Positions 24,382-34,546 of a stretch of DNA of 43,157 nt are shown here, in pieces (position 1 is the stretch's first letter; each line of letters starts with the position of its first letter). Both the position numbers and the translations under genes were made by a program. Source of the DNA: an uncultured Saprospiraceae bacterium (lineage in GTDB: Bacteria > Bacteroidota > Bacteroidia > Chitinophagales > Saprospiraceae). The notes beneath the pieces were generated by a model. It searched no databases. It was given only the letters and a program-made list of their open reading frames with translations, and was not told the origin of the DNA. Where the stretch lies: the NCBI GenBank assembly GCA_937997635.1, contig CALLFA010000029.1, positions 1 through 43,157 on the forward strand, in the 5' to 3' direction.

Positions 24382-24720
24382 TCAACAAGGCGTACAACTA
24401 TGCGTATTCCGATTCAAAATATTGATGTGCTCCACATTAAATACAGAATTGTACTCAGAAGGTTCTTCTAATGTCTCTACAATAAACGCTTTGGAATTTT
24501 TCTTAACTGGTGAAAAATAAATGCACGCGGCAACCAACAAGACTAGGCATGCTGCAGAAGAGATATAGCTGTATAGTTTATATCTGTTAGAACGCTTTTT
24601 ATGCGTGTCCACATCTAACTTTGACTCCAGTCTATCCCAAAGCTGAGGCTTCAATTCTAAGTGTTTCGTATGTTCAGTATGCTGGATTATGTGGTCCAGT
24701 TCCTGTTCATTAACTGACAT
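24382..24720 (-). CDS. Probable anti-sigma factor (single TM)
   Basis: This 112-residue protein has a charged N-terminal region of about 45 residues (with LKPQLWDRLESKLD), one membrane helix (YISSAACLVLLVAACIYFS) and a short outer tail. It overlaps the end of the ECF sigma gene by 11 bases, the usual place for a cognate anti-sigma factor, and the layout fits. The zinc-binding HxxxCxxC motif of ZAS anti-sigma factors is absent. The tail ends in HSCTPC, a CxxC-type pair on the outer side, which might sense redox state. Assignment rests on context and topology. Confidence 0.65.
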   Translation of the reverse strand: MSVNEQELDHIIQHTEHTKHLELKPQLWDRLESKLDVDTHKKRSNRYKLYSYISSAACLVLLVAACIYFSPVKKNSKAFIVETLEEPSEYNSVFNVEHINILNRNTHSCTPC

Positions 24721-25246
24721 TTAATCTATGTTTTTTTTTGATAATTTCTCTCATTCGCTTCTTTGCTAAGATGAGTTGCGATTTTGAGGTATTGATGCTG
24801 ATGTCCAATATCTCGGCAATTTCTCTGTGCTTGTATCCTTCAATCACATACATATTGAATACTGTTCGGTATCCCGTCGGCAACAATTCCAATAACTTCA
24901 ATAATTCTTCATAGGCCAAATCATCTTCTACAGTCACTGGCGTTTCCACTTCAAGATTGTTTATCTCTACTTGTAAGGTGAAATTTACCTTCTTTCTCAA
25001 CATCATCAGACATTGGTTTACCATCACCTTTCTCATCCACCCTTCGAAATTGCCTTTTCCAGTATATTGATCTATCTTAGAAAAAATGCTGTAAAACCCT
25101 TGTACTAAGGCATCTTCGGCATCTGTCTCCGTTTTCATATACCGCTTACAGATACTCAAATACTTTGGCCCATAGGTCTCAAATAACGTTTTCTGACTAA
25201 TTCTGTCATTTTTTTTGCAACCTGATATGAGTGTAGAGATATTCAT
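24710..25246 (-). CDS. ECF-type RNA polymerase sigma factor
   Basis: This 178-residue sigma-70-family protein has region 2 at about residues 20-85 (with KTETDAEDALVQGFYSIFSK and FEGWMRKVMVNQCL) and region 4 at about 115-170 (PTGYRTVFNMYVIEGYKHRE, then EILDISINTSKSQLILAKKRM). Both are typical of ECF sigma factors in Bacteroidota. The next gene, overlapping by 11 bases, probably encodes its anti-sigma partner. It is divergent from lysA. The target regulon cannot be predicted from this window. Confidence 0.92.
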   Translation of the reverse strand: MNISTLISGCKKNDRISQKTLFETYGPKYLSICKRYMKTETDAEDALVQGFYSIFSKIDQYTGKGNFEGWMRKVMVNQCLMMLRKKVNFTLQVEINNLEVETPVTVEDDLAYEELLKLLELLPTGYRTVFNMYVIEGYKHREIAEILDISINTSKSQLILAKKRMREIIKKKHRLNVS

Positions 25247-25288
25247 TTCATGTATCGATTGTACTTATATGATGTGATAATAACTGAT

Positions 25289-25323
25289 TTTGGTGTGTCG
25301 ATCAAGAAGAAAGTATAATTTTG
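25289..25323 (+). promoter_or_regulatory. Possible lysA promoter
   Basis: TTTG at 25289-25292 and TAATTTTG at 25316-25323, with a 23-base spacer, resemble the Bacteroidota promoter, with somewhat long spacing. Transcription would start near 25327, downstream of the TTG at 25321, which supports the ATG at 25342 as lysA start. Confidence 0.45.
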
Positions 25324-25341
25324 TGCATTCAATACGAATAT

Positions 25342-26670
25342 ATGCAGCTGAATAATGGTGAATTTCACTTCGCAGGCGGTATTTCTGCGTTAGACTTATG
25401 CGAAACTTATGGTTGTCCTCTCTATGTCTATGACTATGATACCATAGAAAGACAGTACAATCGGTTAACCTCGGCTTTTGATGTCAAAAATCTGAGGATC
25501 AATTATGCTTGTAAAGCGCTTACCAACATCAATATCTTGAAATTGATGAATTCTCTAGGTGCTGGACTAGATACTGTGTCTATCCAGGAAGTGCGCTTGG
25601 GATTACTTGCTGGCTACAAACCGCAAGACATTATTTATACGCCAAACTGTGTGTCTCTAGAAGAGATTACTGAAGCTGTAAAACTCGGCGTCAGAATAAA
25701 TATTGATAACATCTCCATTCTAGAACAGTTTGGGTCATTGTATCCTCATTATCCAGTGTGTATTCGGATCAATCCTCACATCATGGCTGGAGGCAACTCC
25801 AAGATATCTGTGGGTCATATTGATTCAAAGTTTGGGATATCCTTTCACCAGATGCCTCATGTTCTTCGCGTAGTTGAAGCTACTGGCCTAAAGGTAGAAG
25901 GCTTGCACATGCATACTGGTTCTGAGATTTTAGATTCTGAGGTGTTCTTGATCGGAGCAGAAATATTGTTCAAACAAGCACATCATTTACCTGATCTGGA
26001 TTATTTGGATTTTGGTAGTGGCTTTAAAGTGTCTTATAAAAATGATGGTATAGAAACAGATATAGAAGATCTCGGCCAACAGATTTCCAAGCGTTTCAAT
26101 TTCTTTTGTAAGGAATATGGCCGTGAGTTAACTTTAATGTTTGAGCCAGGTAAATATCTCGTCAGTGAAGCGGGCTATTTTTTCTCCAAAGTGAATGTGG
26201 TCAAACAAACAACGTCTACTGTGTTTGCTGGAATTGATTCTGGTTTAAATCACCTGATCAGGCCAATGATGTATGATTCTTATCATTCCATCATCAATAT
26301 TTCAAAAACAGATGGACGTAAGCGTATCTATACTGTCGTCGGATATATTTGTGAGACAGATACCTTTGGTGTAAACAGGCAGATGCACGAAATCCAAGAA
26401 GGAGATATCTTGTGCATCAAAAACGCAGGTGCCTATTGTTTTACCATGGCTTCTAATTACAATTCAAGATTCAGACCGCCAGAAGTACTCATTTATAAAG
26501 GTCAGCATCATCTCATCCGAAAGCGGGAGACAATGGACGATCTGTTATACAATCAAGTAGAAGTCGAATTGTTCCAACCAGCATTGCAATCAGGAGAAAA
26601 TATGCTTGACCGGATGAATGGGCAGAAGGAAACGATCAAACAAGAAAATCGGAATAAAGAAACAGAATGA
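25342..26670 (+). CDS. lysA: Diaminopimelate decarboxylase LysA
   Basis: LysA converts meso-diaminopimelate to L-lysine, the last step of lysine synthesis. The PLP-binding lysine is Lys58 in NYACKALTN. Other family motifs are GLHMHTGSEI, DFGSGFKVSY (glycine-rich phosphate-binding region) and MFEPGKYLVSEAGY; NAGAYCFTMASNYN near the C-terminus is also typical. From the ATG at 25342 it has 442 residues, a little longer than average because of a polar C-terminal tail. A TTG start at 25321 is possible but would overlap the promoter box. The stop codon overlaps the next gene's ATG (ATGA). Confidence 0.94.
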   Translation: MQLNNGEFHFAGGISALDLCETYGCPLYVYDYDTIERQYNRLTSAFDVKNLRINYACKALTNINILKLMNSLGAGLDTVSIQEVRLGLLAGYKPQDIIYTPNCVSLEEITEAVKLGVRINIDNISILEQFGSLYPHYPVCIRINPHIMAGGNSKISVGHIDSKFGISFHQMPHVLRVVEATGLKVEGLHMHTGSEILDSEVFLIGAEILFKQAHHLPDLDYLDFGSGFKVSYKNDGIETDIEDLGQQISKRFNFFCKEYGRELTLMFEPGKYLVSEAGYFFSKVNVVKQTTSTVFAGIDSGLNHLIRPMMYDSYHSIINISKTDGRKRIYTVVGYICETDTFGVNRQMHEIQEGDILCIKNAGAYCFTMASNYNSRFRPPEVLIYKGQHHLIRKRETMDDLLYNQVEVELFQPALQSGENMLDRMNGQKETIKQENRNKETE

Positions 26671-27278
26671 AGCTTAACTATCTTTTCGTGATTATTGGTT
26701 TAAGTGTTCTCTGGTCGAGTTGTAAAGACACTTCTACAACTGCTGCTACGACTAAAGCAATCAAACAAATTAAACAACAGACAATTGTTTTTGATGATGG
26801 CTCAGAACAAAGACTGTCGGATAAAGAAATCAAGCAGGTATTCTATTTGGTTAGACATGCAGAAAAGGATACTATTCCTAAAGACAATCCTGGCCTTACG
26901 GAACAAGGAGAAGCCAGGTCGGTTGCGATCGCGGATATATTCAGACAGTCAAGAATTGATGAGATTTATTCCACTTTATATATACGAACATTGATGACTG
27001 CAGATAGCTTGTCACGATCAAAAGGAATGAAAATATTGCCCTATGAGCCAAAAGATTTAAAGGCATTTGCAGAATCTCTAAAGCAGAAAGACCACATTCA
27101 ATCTGTAATGATTGTTGGTCATTCTAATACAACACCAACACTTGCTGCTTTTTTAGCTGACAAGGATTCTAAGTTATATCCAAAGCTAGATGAAAGCGTG
27201 TACGATAAATTATACATTGTCATTATTCACAAAGACGGCACTTCGGACGTTAATGTTCTTAATTATTTTACTAGTTAG
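26667..27278 (+). CDS. Histidine-phosphatase-family lipoprotein
   Basis: This 203-residue protein has a signal peptide with a lipobox-like end (LWSSC, Cys19), followed by a Thr-rich linker and a histidine phosphatase (phosphoglycerate-mutase-like) domain. The phosphate-accepting histidine is His64 in LVRHAEKD; the second catalytic histidine is His152 in IVGHSNTTPTL. Such exported members remove phosphate from small substrates, but the substrate is unknown. It overlaps lysA by 4 bases and lies 3 bases before valS, so all three are likely in one operon. Confidence 0.88.
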   Translation: MKLNYLFVIIGLSVLWSSCKDTSTTAATTKAIKQIKQQTIVFDDGSEQRLSDKEIKQVFYLVRHAEKDTIPKDNPGLTEQGEARSVAIADIFRQSRIDEIYSTLYIRTLMTADSLSRSKGMKILPYEPKDLKAFAESLKQKDHIQSVMIVGHSNTTPTLAAFLADKDSKLYPKLDESVYDKLYIVIIHKDGTSDVNVLNYFTS

Positions 27279-27281
27279 ATT

Positions 27282-29933
27282 ATGAGTGAATTAGCCAAAC
27301 ATTTTGAACCTGGATCTATAGAAGATAAGTGGTATGCTTATTGGGAAAACAAAGGATACTTTCATTCGACACCGGATGAAAGAGAGCCGTTTACAATCGT
27401 TATCCCGCCGCCTAATGTGACAGGTGTCCTCCACATGGGACATATCTTAAATAATACCATTCAGGATGTTTTAATTCGTAAAGCAAGATTGGATGGGAAG
27501 AATGCCTGTTGGGTGCCTGGCACTGATCATGCCTCTATTGCTACTGAAGCTAAAGTGGTAAGAAAACTTAGAGCAGAAGGCATTAAAAAATCTGACTTGA
27601 CTAGAGATGAGTTTATGGCCCATGCATGGGAATGGACGGATGAGTACGGAGGGATTATTCTCAAACAACTGAGACGCCTTGGTGCGTCATGTGATTGGGA
27701 ACGAACTGCGTTTACCATGGATGAGGTTCGTTCTGAATCTGTCATTAAAGTATTTGTCGATTTATATAAAAAAGGCAAACTCTATCGAGGGCTCCGAATG
27801 GTGAATTGGGATCCAGAGGCACAAACAGTATTGTCTAATGAAGAAGTCTTGCACTCGGATGAGAATTCGCATTTGTATCATGTCAAATACAAAATAGAAG
27901 GCAGCGAAGAGTTTATCACTGTAGCAACCAAGCGACCAGAAACAATCATGGGCGATACAGCTGTGGCTGTCCATCCCGATGATGAAAAATATGCTCACCT
28001 GAAAGGAAAGCGAGTTATTGTTCCACTAGTGAACCGTTCTGTTCCAATTATTTTCGATGATTATGTCGATATGGAATTTGGTACTGGCGCACTTAAAGTG
28101 ACACCAGCACATGACCCAAATGATTACGAAATAGGGAAGAGGCATGAGCTGGAAGTCATAGAGACAATAAACCCTGATGGTACAATGTCTGAAGCTGCGC
28201 AAATTCATATCGGTACTGATCGATTTGAATGTAGAAAATTGGTGTCCAAAGACTTGGAAGCAGCTGGCTTATTGATAGAGAAAGAAGACTATGTCAGCAG
28301 CATCGGCCGCTCCGAACGAACAAATTCTGTGGTCGAACCAATGTTGTCTTTGCAGTGGTATGTCGATATGAAAAAGATTGCGGCTCCTGCATTAGAAGCT
28401 GTGATGACTGATGAGATAGAATTCCACCCAAAGAAATATAAAACCACTTACAAAGTGTGGATGGAGAACATCAGAGACTGGTGTATCTCCAGACAGTTGT
28501 GGTGGGGACACCGCATACCAGTGTGGTATTACAAAGAAGACTACTTTGTGGCAGAGACTGAAGCGGAAGCGTTGGCTCAGGCAAATGAAAAATATCCTGA
28601 GATCACACTTGCAGATTTAAAGCAAGACGAAGATGTATTGGATACCTGGTTCTCTTCTTGGTTGTGGCCAATGTCAACTTTCCACGGTTTTCAAAATACC
28701 AAAGAGTTGGAATATTATTACCCGACCAATGCCTTAGTTACGGGTTGGGACATCATTTTCTTTTGGGTAGCCAGAATGATCATGTCTGGTTATGAATGGG
28801 CACCTGAGCTTGTGCCCAATAGGGAGGCCTATCCATTCAAACATGTGTATTTCACTGGAATGGTAAGAGATCAAAAGCGACGTAAAATGAGCAAGTCGCT
28901 GGGCAATAGTCCCGATGCCTTGAAGCTCATAGATGACTATGGAGCTGACGGTGTTCGTTATGGTATGTTGAGTTGTTCTCCTGCAGGTGGTGATTTATTG
29001 TTTGATGAAAAGTTGGTCGAGACTGGAAGAAACTTCTGCAATAAAATATGGAATGCACTTAAATTAATTAAGTCATTCAAACTAGAAGATAAGCCTTCTA
29101 CTAAAGTTGATGAATTAGCCGTGTCATGGTTTAAAGCCAAGTTTAATGAAGTGCTTGTGTCAACAGAAAACGAAATGTCCCAGTATCGATTGTCTGAAGC
29201 ATTGACTAGTCTATATTCATTCATCTGGGGAGATTTTTGTTCTTGGTATTTGGAAATGATAAAGCCAGAATATGGCGGCACCTTATCTTCTAAAACATAT
29301 GAAGATACCATTGCGATCTTTGAAAAATTGATGATCACATTGCATCCGTTTATGCCTTTCATCACAGAAGAAGTTTGGCACCAATTGAGAGAAAGGAAAG
29401 AAGGTAATGACTGTATCGTAGAATCATTTCCAAAAGCTGGAGCCGTTGACGCCGATACCATTGAGAAAGTAAATCAATTGACCACACTAGTCTCCTCACT
29501 AAGAGACATCCGAAATAAAAACAGTCTCAGCCCAAAAGAGTCTATAGTCTTGCAAGTAGAATCCTCAGACAGTGCCAAAGCCATTTTTAGTTTGAATGGC
29601 GCCACAGAGATGGTATCTAAAATGTCAAATTTAGAAAGCCTCAACATGTTGGAATCTAGTGAAATTTCTGATACGGGTATATCCTTCCTATCTGGCAAAG
29701 ACAAGTACATCGCCATCATCGACAAAGAGATTGATGTCGAAGCCGAGAAAGAAAATATCGTAAAGGAGATCGAATACCAAAAGGGCTTCATCAATTCTGT
29801 CGAGAAGAAATTAAGCAACGAGAGCTTTGTCAATAACGCCCCTGAAATGGTGGTTAATAAAGAGAGGCAGAAGTTGGCTGATGGGCAAGATCGGTTGCGG
29901 ATATTAGAGGAGAATTTGGCGAAGTTGGGGTAG
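27282..29933 (+). CDS. valS: Valyl-tRNA synthetase ValS
   Basis: ValS charges tRNA-Val with valine and edits threonine. The 883-residue class I synthetase has the HIGH-type motif PPPNVTGVLHMGHILN near residue 48 and the KMSKS loop in RRKMSKSLGNSPDALK near residue 538. Between them are the editing domain (TKRPETIMGDTAVAVHPDD) and the block DWCISRQLWWGHRIPVWY. The anticodon-binding domain includes FMPFITEEVWHQL. A coiled-coil tail (about residues 815-883) is the usual ValS C-terminal arm. Length is normal. Confidence 0.98.
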   Translation: MSELAKHFEPGSIEDKWYAYWENKGYFHSTPDEREPFTIVIPPPNVTGVLHMGHILNNTIQDVLIRKARLDGKNACWVPGTDHASIATEAKVVRKLRAEGIKKSDLTRDEFMAHAWEWTDEYGGIILKQLRRLGASCDWERTAFTMDEVRSESVIKVFVDLYKKGKLYRGLRMVNWDPEAQTVLSNEEVLHSDENSHLYHVKYKIEGSEEFITVATKRPETIMGDTAVAVHPDDEKYAHLKGKRVIVPLVNRSVPIIFDDYVDMEFGTGALKVTPAHDPNDYEIGKRHELEVIETINPDGTMSEAAQIHIGTDRFECRKLVSKDLEAAGLLIEKEDYVSSIGRSERTNSVVEPMLSLQWYVDMKKIAAPALEAVMTDEIEFHPKKYKTTYKVWMENIRDWCISRQLWWGHRIPVWYYKEDYFVAETEAEALAQANEKYPEITLADLKQDEDVLDTWFSSWLWPMSTFHGFQNTKELEYYYPTNALVTGWDIIFFWVARMIMSGYEWAPELVPNREAYPFKHVYFTGMVRDQKRRKMSKSLGNSPDALKLIDDYGADGVRYGMLSCSPAGGDLLFDEKLVETGRNFCNKIWNALKLIKSFKLEDKPSTKVDELAVSWFKAKFNEVLVSTENEMSQYRLSEALTSLYSFIWGDFCSWYLEMIKPEYGGTLSSKTYEDTIAIFEKLMITLHPFMPFITEEVWHQLRERKEGNDCIVESFPKAGAVDADTIEKVNQLTTLVSSLRDIRNKNSLSPKESIVLQVESSDSAKAIFSLNGATEMVSKMSNLESLNMLESSEISDTGISFLSGKDKYIAIIDKEIDVEAEKENIVKEIEYQKGFINSVEKKLSNESFVNNAPEMVVNKERQKLADGQDRLRILEENLAKLG

Positions 29934-30676
29934 GGTGTGTCATCTTTTATTTGAATTACAAAACTTACTGTAAGTACTTCTTATTGACCATGGTGTTTAC
30001 CTTACAATACCCCAAAGGGTATCATCAACAGTGAGGGACATCGTCCCTCGATGTTGTAACGTTTCAACGAGGAGTCCCAACGGGACGACCTTATTTATGT
30101 GCAAATTGTTTAAACTCTAGGTCGTCCCGTTGGGACTCCTAAACATAGCATCACTAGGATGGGGCGATGCCCCATCCTATTGATGATACCCCTTTGGGGT
30201 ATTTGTTTTATAGTTTGCGATCGTCAACCATTTTTATAAAAGAATCAATGTGCTAATTATTAAACCTACAATACCCCAAAGGGGTATCATCAATAGCGGG
30301 GGACATCGTCCCCCGATGTTGTAACGTTTCAAAGAGGAGTCCCAACGGGACGACCTTATTTATGTGCAGATTGTCTAAACTCTATGTCGTCCCGTTGGGA
30401 CTCCCAAACATAGCATCACCAGGATGGGGCGATGCCCCATCCTAGAAATGTAACCTCGTAGTATATTAACGATATAAATTGCTTGTAAAAATGTGTCAGC
30501 CCTGAAAGGACGCAAAGCATATAGCCAAAGGCAACGCCATTGGTATAATGTTCGTAATTGTATCAAAGCCCTGAAGGGGCGCCAGCAAATATTGAAGTTA
30601 ATTCCGGATATATTTTAATCAAATTCTCATATTCTATATTGTATTTTAAAATGCCCTTAATGTTGAAAAGTCTTCT
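29934..30676. other. Intergenic region with second repeat cluster
   Basis: No gene was found in these 743 bases. Most of the space is taken by two copies of a modular palindromic unit (described separately) and by further short repeats at about 30496-30592 (GCCCTGAAAGGAC, GCCAAAGGCAACGCCATTGG, GCCCTGAAGGGGCGCC). The latter resemble REP-type motifs widespread in Bacteroidota. The small hairpin ACTTAC-T-GTAAGT at 29963-29975 lies just past valS. Confidence 0.7.
30003..30443. repeat. 264-bp modular palindromic repeat, about 1.7 copies
   Basis: Copies begin near 30003 and 30267 (ATACCCCAAA at 30007 and 30271). Modules in copy 1: GAGGGACATCGTCCCTC (30033-30049), a perfect 22-bp inverted pair (30070-30091 with 30119-30140, first arm starting AGGAGTCCCAACGGG), a 10-bp stem on AGGATGGGGC (30156-30178) and ATACCCCTTTGGGGTAT (30186-30202). 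Copy 2 repeats these with changes that keep pairing, for example GGGGGAC/GTCCCCC at 30297-30315. The GGAGTCCC/GGTCGTCCC module is shared with the arrays at 1-2318. Confidence 0.85.
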
Positions 30677-31099
30677 TTACCTCAACCTCCTCAAATCAGA
30701 TTCTATTCGGTTGAAAACCCGTCTGTTTTCTTCTCTAGAGTCAACAGAGAAGATCGTCCGCGTATCATCTGCCTCAATAATCTCAATGAGTGGTAGACTA
30801 TAGTCTTTATCCAGATAAAAGTATATATGGTCATCCTCATCATCCCGATACAATCCTTTTCGAATACCATTAAAGGAAGTCGCTCTTTTCCTACTTAAGT
30901 GTAATGGCAATGTTGATGTAAGCTTGATCTCCTTTATCTGTGAGTAAGGAATATAACGACCATATAATCCTTGTATTTTAATTTTATCTCTCAACATCTT
31001 TACGCTGACCTTGCGATGTGCTAAAGCCATGGGTACCAATGAAATTCCAACATAACAAATCCCGAGGCACAAAAGAATTATAGAGGAGGTCTCATTCAT
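30677..31099 (-). CDS. Membrane-anchored PH-like domain protein
   Basis: This 140-residue protein has an N-terminal hydrophobic segment (about residues 5-27, SIILLCLGICYVGISLVPMA) and then a beta-rich domain resembling bacterial PH-like domains: KVSVKMLRDKIKIQGLYGRY and IPYSQIKEIKLTSTLP are typical strand patterns. It ends in a charged helix (SREENRRVFNRIESDLRRLR). The role is unknown; bacterial PH domains usually mediate protein or membrane contacts. It lies 27 bases after the phosphotriesterase-family gene on the same strand, so both are probably co-transcribed. Confidence 0.65.
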   Translation of the reverse strand: MNETSSIILLCLGICYVGISLVPMALAHRKVSVKMLRDKIKIQGLYGRYIPYSQIKEIKLTSTLPLHLSRKRATSFNGIRKGLYRDDEDDHIYFYLDKDYSLPLIEIIEADDTRTIFSVDSREENRRVFNRIESDLRRLR

Positions 31100-31126
31100 G
31101 AGTGTATACTCAATCTTAGATTTGAC

Positions 31127-32101
31127 TTATGCTTTCGAAAATATACCTTGAGGATTCTGATGCATAATCTGATCAATTTGCTCTTGCGTAACGCCAGCCT
31201 CCATCAACTCTGGTATGATGTTGTCAAAAATATTTCCAATATACAATCGCTCAAAAATAGGCGCATGTTCAGGTAGTGGTACAATTGGACGACCTAACAT
31301 ATTGACAACCATATCATGAGATAAATGAAGACGATCTGTATAACCAGCTTTGACGAGTTCGGAGAATATCTTTACTCTTTCAGCATCTGATGGCATACCG
31401 ATAATGAACTGTATGCCACATCTGTCAAAGGCAATTCGTACACCTTGATCTAGGGTCTTTTTGTGATACTCGATATTGGTATTGCCGTCCATGTGACCAA
31501 TCATGATTTGATCTCCAGGTACACCCAAACTAAGCAATAGTTCAGCTTGATCTGGTCCCATTGTTCCTTCTTGCGTATGAGTGATGATAGGCACACCAGT
31601 CTCTTTAGCTACACTTGCTCCTGCTGTGAAAAATGCACGTTCGTAATCAGTAATCTGGTCTTTACTCGTGGCTAATTTGATCACTCCAGCTTTAACACCA
31701 GTATCACCAATGCCTTTAGTGATTTCAGTATGCATCATATCTTCGATCTCTTTGACGATATCTCCAAAAGCCATACGGAATTTGAAATAGGCAGTAGCAC
31801 CTTCTCCTTCATAGTAGAAGCCGGTAGAGCATATCAGTTGAATACTAAATGTCTCCGATACTTCTTTTAAAAAGGCAGCGTCTCGACCACATTCATTGGG
31901 TGTAGCATCCACAATCGTCTTAACGCCATGAGAATTGACAATATTCATCGATGTTTTGATGGTAGCTATGGCTTCTTCCTTTTTCCATCCACCATATGTG
32001 ACATCACCTTGATAACCTGGGTAACCAAATTGGATATGTTCGTGCATCAATGTTTTACCAAGTTCTTGAGCGGCTATTTGTCCAGTTACAGTATTTATCA
32101 T
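31127..32101 (-). CDS. Phosphotriesterase-family metal hydrolase
   Basis: This 324-residue amidohydrolase-superfamily protein has the full binuclear metal site of the phosphotriesterase/lactonase group: His20 and His22 in LMHEHIQFG, the bridging Lys142 in GVIKLAT, His175 in IITHTQEG, His203 in IGHMDGN and Asp263 in LSHDM. Members range from phosphotriesterases to lactonases and deacetylases, and the natural substrate is often a lactone or phosphoester sugar; it cannot be fixed here. There is no signal peptide, so it is cytoplasmic. It is divergent from pyrG and followed by the PH-domain gene. Confidence 0.9.
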   Translation of the reverse strand: MINTVTGQIAAQELGKTLMHEHIQFGYPGYQGDVTYGGWKKEEAIATIKTSMNIVNSHGVKTIVDATPNECGRDAAFLKEVSETFSIQLICSTGFYYEGEGATAYFKFRMAFGDIVKEIEDMMHTEITKGIGDTGVKAGVIKLATSKDQITDYERAFFTAGASVAKETGVPIITHTQEGTMGPDQAELLLSLGVPGDQIMIGHMDGNTNIEYHKKTLDQGVRIAFDRCGIQFIIGMPSDAERVKIFSELVKAGYTDRLHLSHDMVVNMLGRPIVPLPEHAPIFERLYIGNIFDNIIPELMEAGVTQEQIDQIMHQNPQGIFSKA

Positions 32102-32233
32102 GAGTGTTGATTTATGTGATTATGTGATTAGGATTAAGGCTATATTTTGCGTTCTCAGTAAGATACAGAAGATTACTTTATTCTTCTTATGAAATGGAGG
32201 TCAATCAATATGCGGTAGTCGAAAATATTATAT

Positions 32234-32241
32234 TACCTTTG
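32234..32241 (+). promoter_or_regulatory. Possible pyrG promoter box
   Basis: TACCTTTG matches TAnnTTTG, 48 bases before the pyrG ATG. The leader would contain a small hairpin GAAGT-CAAA-ACTTC at 32253-32266. No clear -33 element. Confidence 0.4.
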
Positions 32242-32280
32242 TATCCCGTAGCGAAGTCAAAACTTCTGTTACCCTATTAA

Positions 32281-33918
<1,638 letters not shown>

Positions 33919-33921
33919 GCT

Positions 33922-34473
33922 ATGCGCAAACTAAAGCTTCAAGAATTAAACAGACTTTCCATTCCTGAATATAAAGATTCTAATAAACTGCCTATTGTTG
34001 TTGTGTTGGACAATATCCGTTCTGGACTAAACATTGGTTCGTTTTTCAGAACAGGAGATGCCTTTCGGATTGAAAAAATTTACCTGACAGGAATTACCGC
34101 TACACCACCGCACAGAGAAATAACCAAAACAGCAATTGGTGCTACAGAAAGTGTAGACTGGGCGTATGTCGAAGATGTTGTCGAATGTGTCAAACAATTG
34201 AAAGAACAAAGCTTTACCATTTATGGTATCGAACAAACAGATAGTTCTGTTCCTCTAACGAACATAAATGAATCAAACTCTATTCATCCAGTAGCATTGG
34301 TCTTTGGCAATGAGGTTAATGGCTTGACTGATGCGATTCTTCCATTGATTGATAGATCTGTAGAAATAGAGCAGTTTGGTACTAAGCATTCGTTGAATGT
34401 TTCTGTATGTGCAGGGATTTGTTTGTGGCATTTTGCTGCACAATTGAATAGGGCAAGAAGACCAGACCTGTAA
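33922..34473 (+). CDS. TrmH/SpoU-family RNA 2'-O-methyltransferase
   Basis: This 183-residue SPOUT-fold protein has the three family motifs: NIRSGLNIGSFFRTGDAF, LVFGNEVNGL and SLNVSVCAGICLW, which form the SAM-binding knot. It lacks the extra N-terminal substrate-binding domain of rRNA enzymes such as RlmB, so a small tRNA-type methyltransferase is likely, but the target base is unknown. It starts 3 bases after pyrG in the same direction and is probably co-transcribed with it. Confidence 0.88.
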   Translation: MRKLKLQELNRLSIPEYKDSNKLPIVVVLDNIRSGLNIGSFFRTGDAFRIEKIYLTGITATPPHREITKTAIGATESVDWAYVEDVVECVKQLKEQSFTIYGIEQTDSSVPLTNINESNSIHPVALVFGNEVNGLTDAILPLIDRSVEIEQFGTKHSLNVSVCAGICLWHFAAQLNRARRPDL

Positions 34474-34546
34474 GCCTTTGTCATATGACTACTGAAACGA
34501 AGGTTTAAGCAAGAAGAGACCTGCTTGTTTCAACGTTACCGCCCCA

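Noticed and set aside
30375-30566. 63-codon minus-strand frame in the second repeat cluster
   Set aside because: Encoded entirely by repeat modules.
34474-34546. Terminator between the convergent TrmH-type and PQQ dehydrogenase genes
   Set aside because: Only weak pairing (AAGCA with TGCTT and a flanking GAAAC/GTTTC) was seen and no T-run; not enough to call.
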